This document shows, one piece after another, positions 62,761 to 64,000 of a stretch of DNA of 64,000 bases (its first letter is position 1; each line of letters begins with the position of its first letter). Location: the NCBI GenBank assembly GCA_009741485.1, contig CM019216.1, positions 43,473,931 through 43,537,930 of the forward strand, in the 5' to 3' direction. The notes under the pieces are model-generated. The model was not told the DNA's origin. It searched no databases and saw nothing but the letters and a program-made list of their open reading frames with translations. A program made the translations under genes and the position numbers. Source of the DNA: Malurus cyaneus samueli (Eukaryota; Chordata; Aves; Passeriformes; Maluridae).

Positions 62761-64000
62761 AAGCTTGGACTGGAGAAGACACTGAGTTGAAAAGCTTGAT
62801 TTTGCAAACCTAAAGTGTTTCTTGGGATTCTGTGGCACAAAATTTTAACTTTTTAGGGAGCTGCCATGGAAAAAAAAAAAAACGTTTTACAGGATGTTTC
62901 TACAATTCACTAGAAGTTGAGCTGGAGAATGGAAGATCTAAAATGTCATGCATTTATATGCCCACTTAGCATATTTAAATGCTTTTTTTGATCTGCTTTC
63001 TTTTTATATATTTTGAAACTTAAAAGCCTTGCTAACCAAAATTTGCCTGGTTGTATGTACCTAGCACCATATACACATATTTTCAGGTATCTTCCATGAG
63101 ATGGTGATAGCAAAATCAAATGAGGTTTGTACAATATTTAAATCAAGGTAAAAAACCAGGGGGCTTAACAAGGTAGGAAAAAAAAAAGAAAATCAGGAGC
63201 TGGACAGGATTCATTAAATGAATGCTGACATATTTCTCTATTTATTTTCAGTGAAGGATTGTAATAGGGTTGTTCCTCAAGCATTAGATAGGGAGGGATG
63301 GATTAAAGAAAATAGATGGTAACAATGCACTCCTTGAATGCAATTTAAAGTTGTAAATTATTTAATTTGGTCTACATTTAAAGTCAAAGCAAGATTGTTC
63401 TGGATTTCAAATGTCAAATCCACAATAAGATTCTAATTTTTCAAAAGACTAAAAATTTAGATCAAAGCTGTTAAATTGCGTTGTTATTTCAGTGGACAAA
63501 ACCGAAAAGAGGTTAAGGTATTAACTGGATCTGGTATCCATGCATTTCCAGTTTATTATAAACACTAATTTTCATATGTCTAAACATATTTTTCTATCCA
63601 ATCATAGCTCTGATTAAGTTTTAGCAATTAACTGAAATTTGACCACAGTAACATTACAGAAACATATTAAGCTGTGTTCTGAACTTGGTTTTGTTTTTAG
63701 ACTTTTACAGCTTTAATTACTATGGACTTCTGATCCACATTTTGTCAGGTATTCTAATGTCTGCATATCAGAGAACTGATTCCAAACATTTGGGGTAATT
63801 CTCACCATTTTCAGTGAGAGTAATTCACTCAGTGTAACTCTTTCACAGTTAAAATTTTTCTTCAAATAAGAGTAGTTATATCTAATGTGTGACGTTCATG
63901 GTCTTAGTCTCCAAAATAGTTCACGGTAGATGTGTTTTTACAATGAAGAAATAGGCACATAAATGTCATATAATGCAATGAAGATCACTAAACTAGTCCA
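62761..64000. other. Non-coding DNA, nothing recognised
   Basis: AT-rich unique sequence to the end of the window, with short A runs at 62870-62882 and 63178-63187. No exon, RNA gene or repeat family recognised. Confidence 0.65.

Noticed and set aside
1..64000. Search for tRNA, rRNA, snRNA, CRISPR arrays and bacterial-type operons
   Set aside because: No B-box-like GGTTCGAATCC, no U6-like start, no regularly spaced direct repeats with unique spacers and no packed coding frames were seen on reading through.

Overview
The window looks like AT-rich, gene-poor vertebrate nuclear DNA, most likely from a bird and probably a songbird. The evidence is eight to nine fragments of the CR1 LINE family, several keeping the avian CR1 3' end (ATTCTATG-type octamers), plus two related copies of a short LTR of the kind common in passerine genomes. 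There are also many simple repeats. I found no operons, bacterial promoters, tRNA or rRNA genes, and no CRISPR array.

No protein-coding gene can be supported. The open frames are short, lack family similarity I recognise, and are mostly chance frames, frames through simple repeats, or remnants of CR1 reverse transcriptase. The region is therefore either a gene desert or the inside of a very large intron; the sequence alone does not decide which.

Layout. 1-4566: plain non-coding DNA. 4567-5226: solo LTR (minus strand) with a (TTTTG)n array directly against one end. 5227-16635: mostly unique DNA with CR1 copies at 7895-8441 (-) and 13430-13558 (+), TG and CA arrays and a 27-bp tandem duplication. 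16636-16975: truncated second LTR. 19380-19945: CR1 (-) retaining a readable part of the reverse transcriptase C-terminus. 21054-21385: poly-C and A-rich tracts. 24199-24280: long uninterrupted GGAA array. 26000-29280: A-rich, strand-asymmetric block ending in an old CR1 3' tail, perhaps a decayed retroelement body. 30245-31085: two more CR1 tails in opposite orientations. 31586-58494: long mostly unique stretch with small duplications, several strong perfect hairpins or palindromes, a possible exon-like patch at 41389-41800, and segments that look like candidate regulatory DNA. 56751-57019: TATG/TG array and a perfect seven-copy 11-bp minisatellite. 58495-62760: three CR1 fragments. 62761-64000: plain non-coding DNA.

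Nothing here amounts to a clear new biological system. The points most worth checking are the perfect hairpins at 40280-40306 and 53101-53128, the 11-bp minisatellite with the neighbouring hairpin (56943-57164), the A-rich block at 26-29 kb, and the exon-like patch near 41.7 kb.
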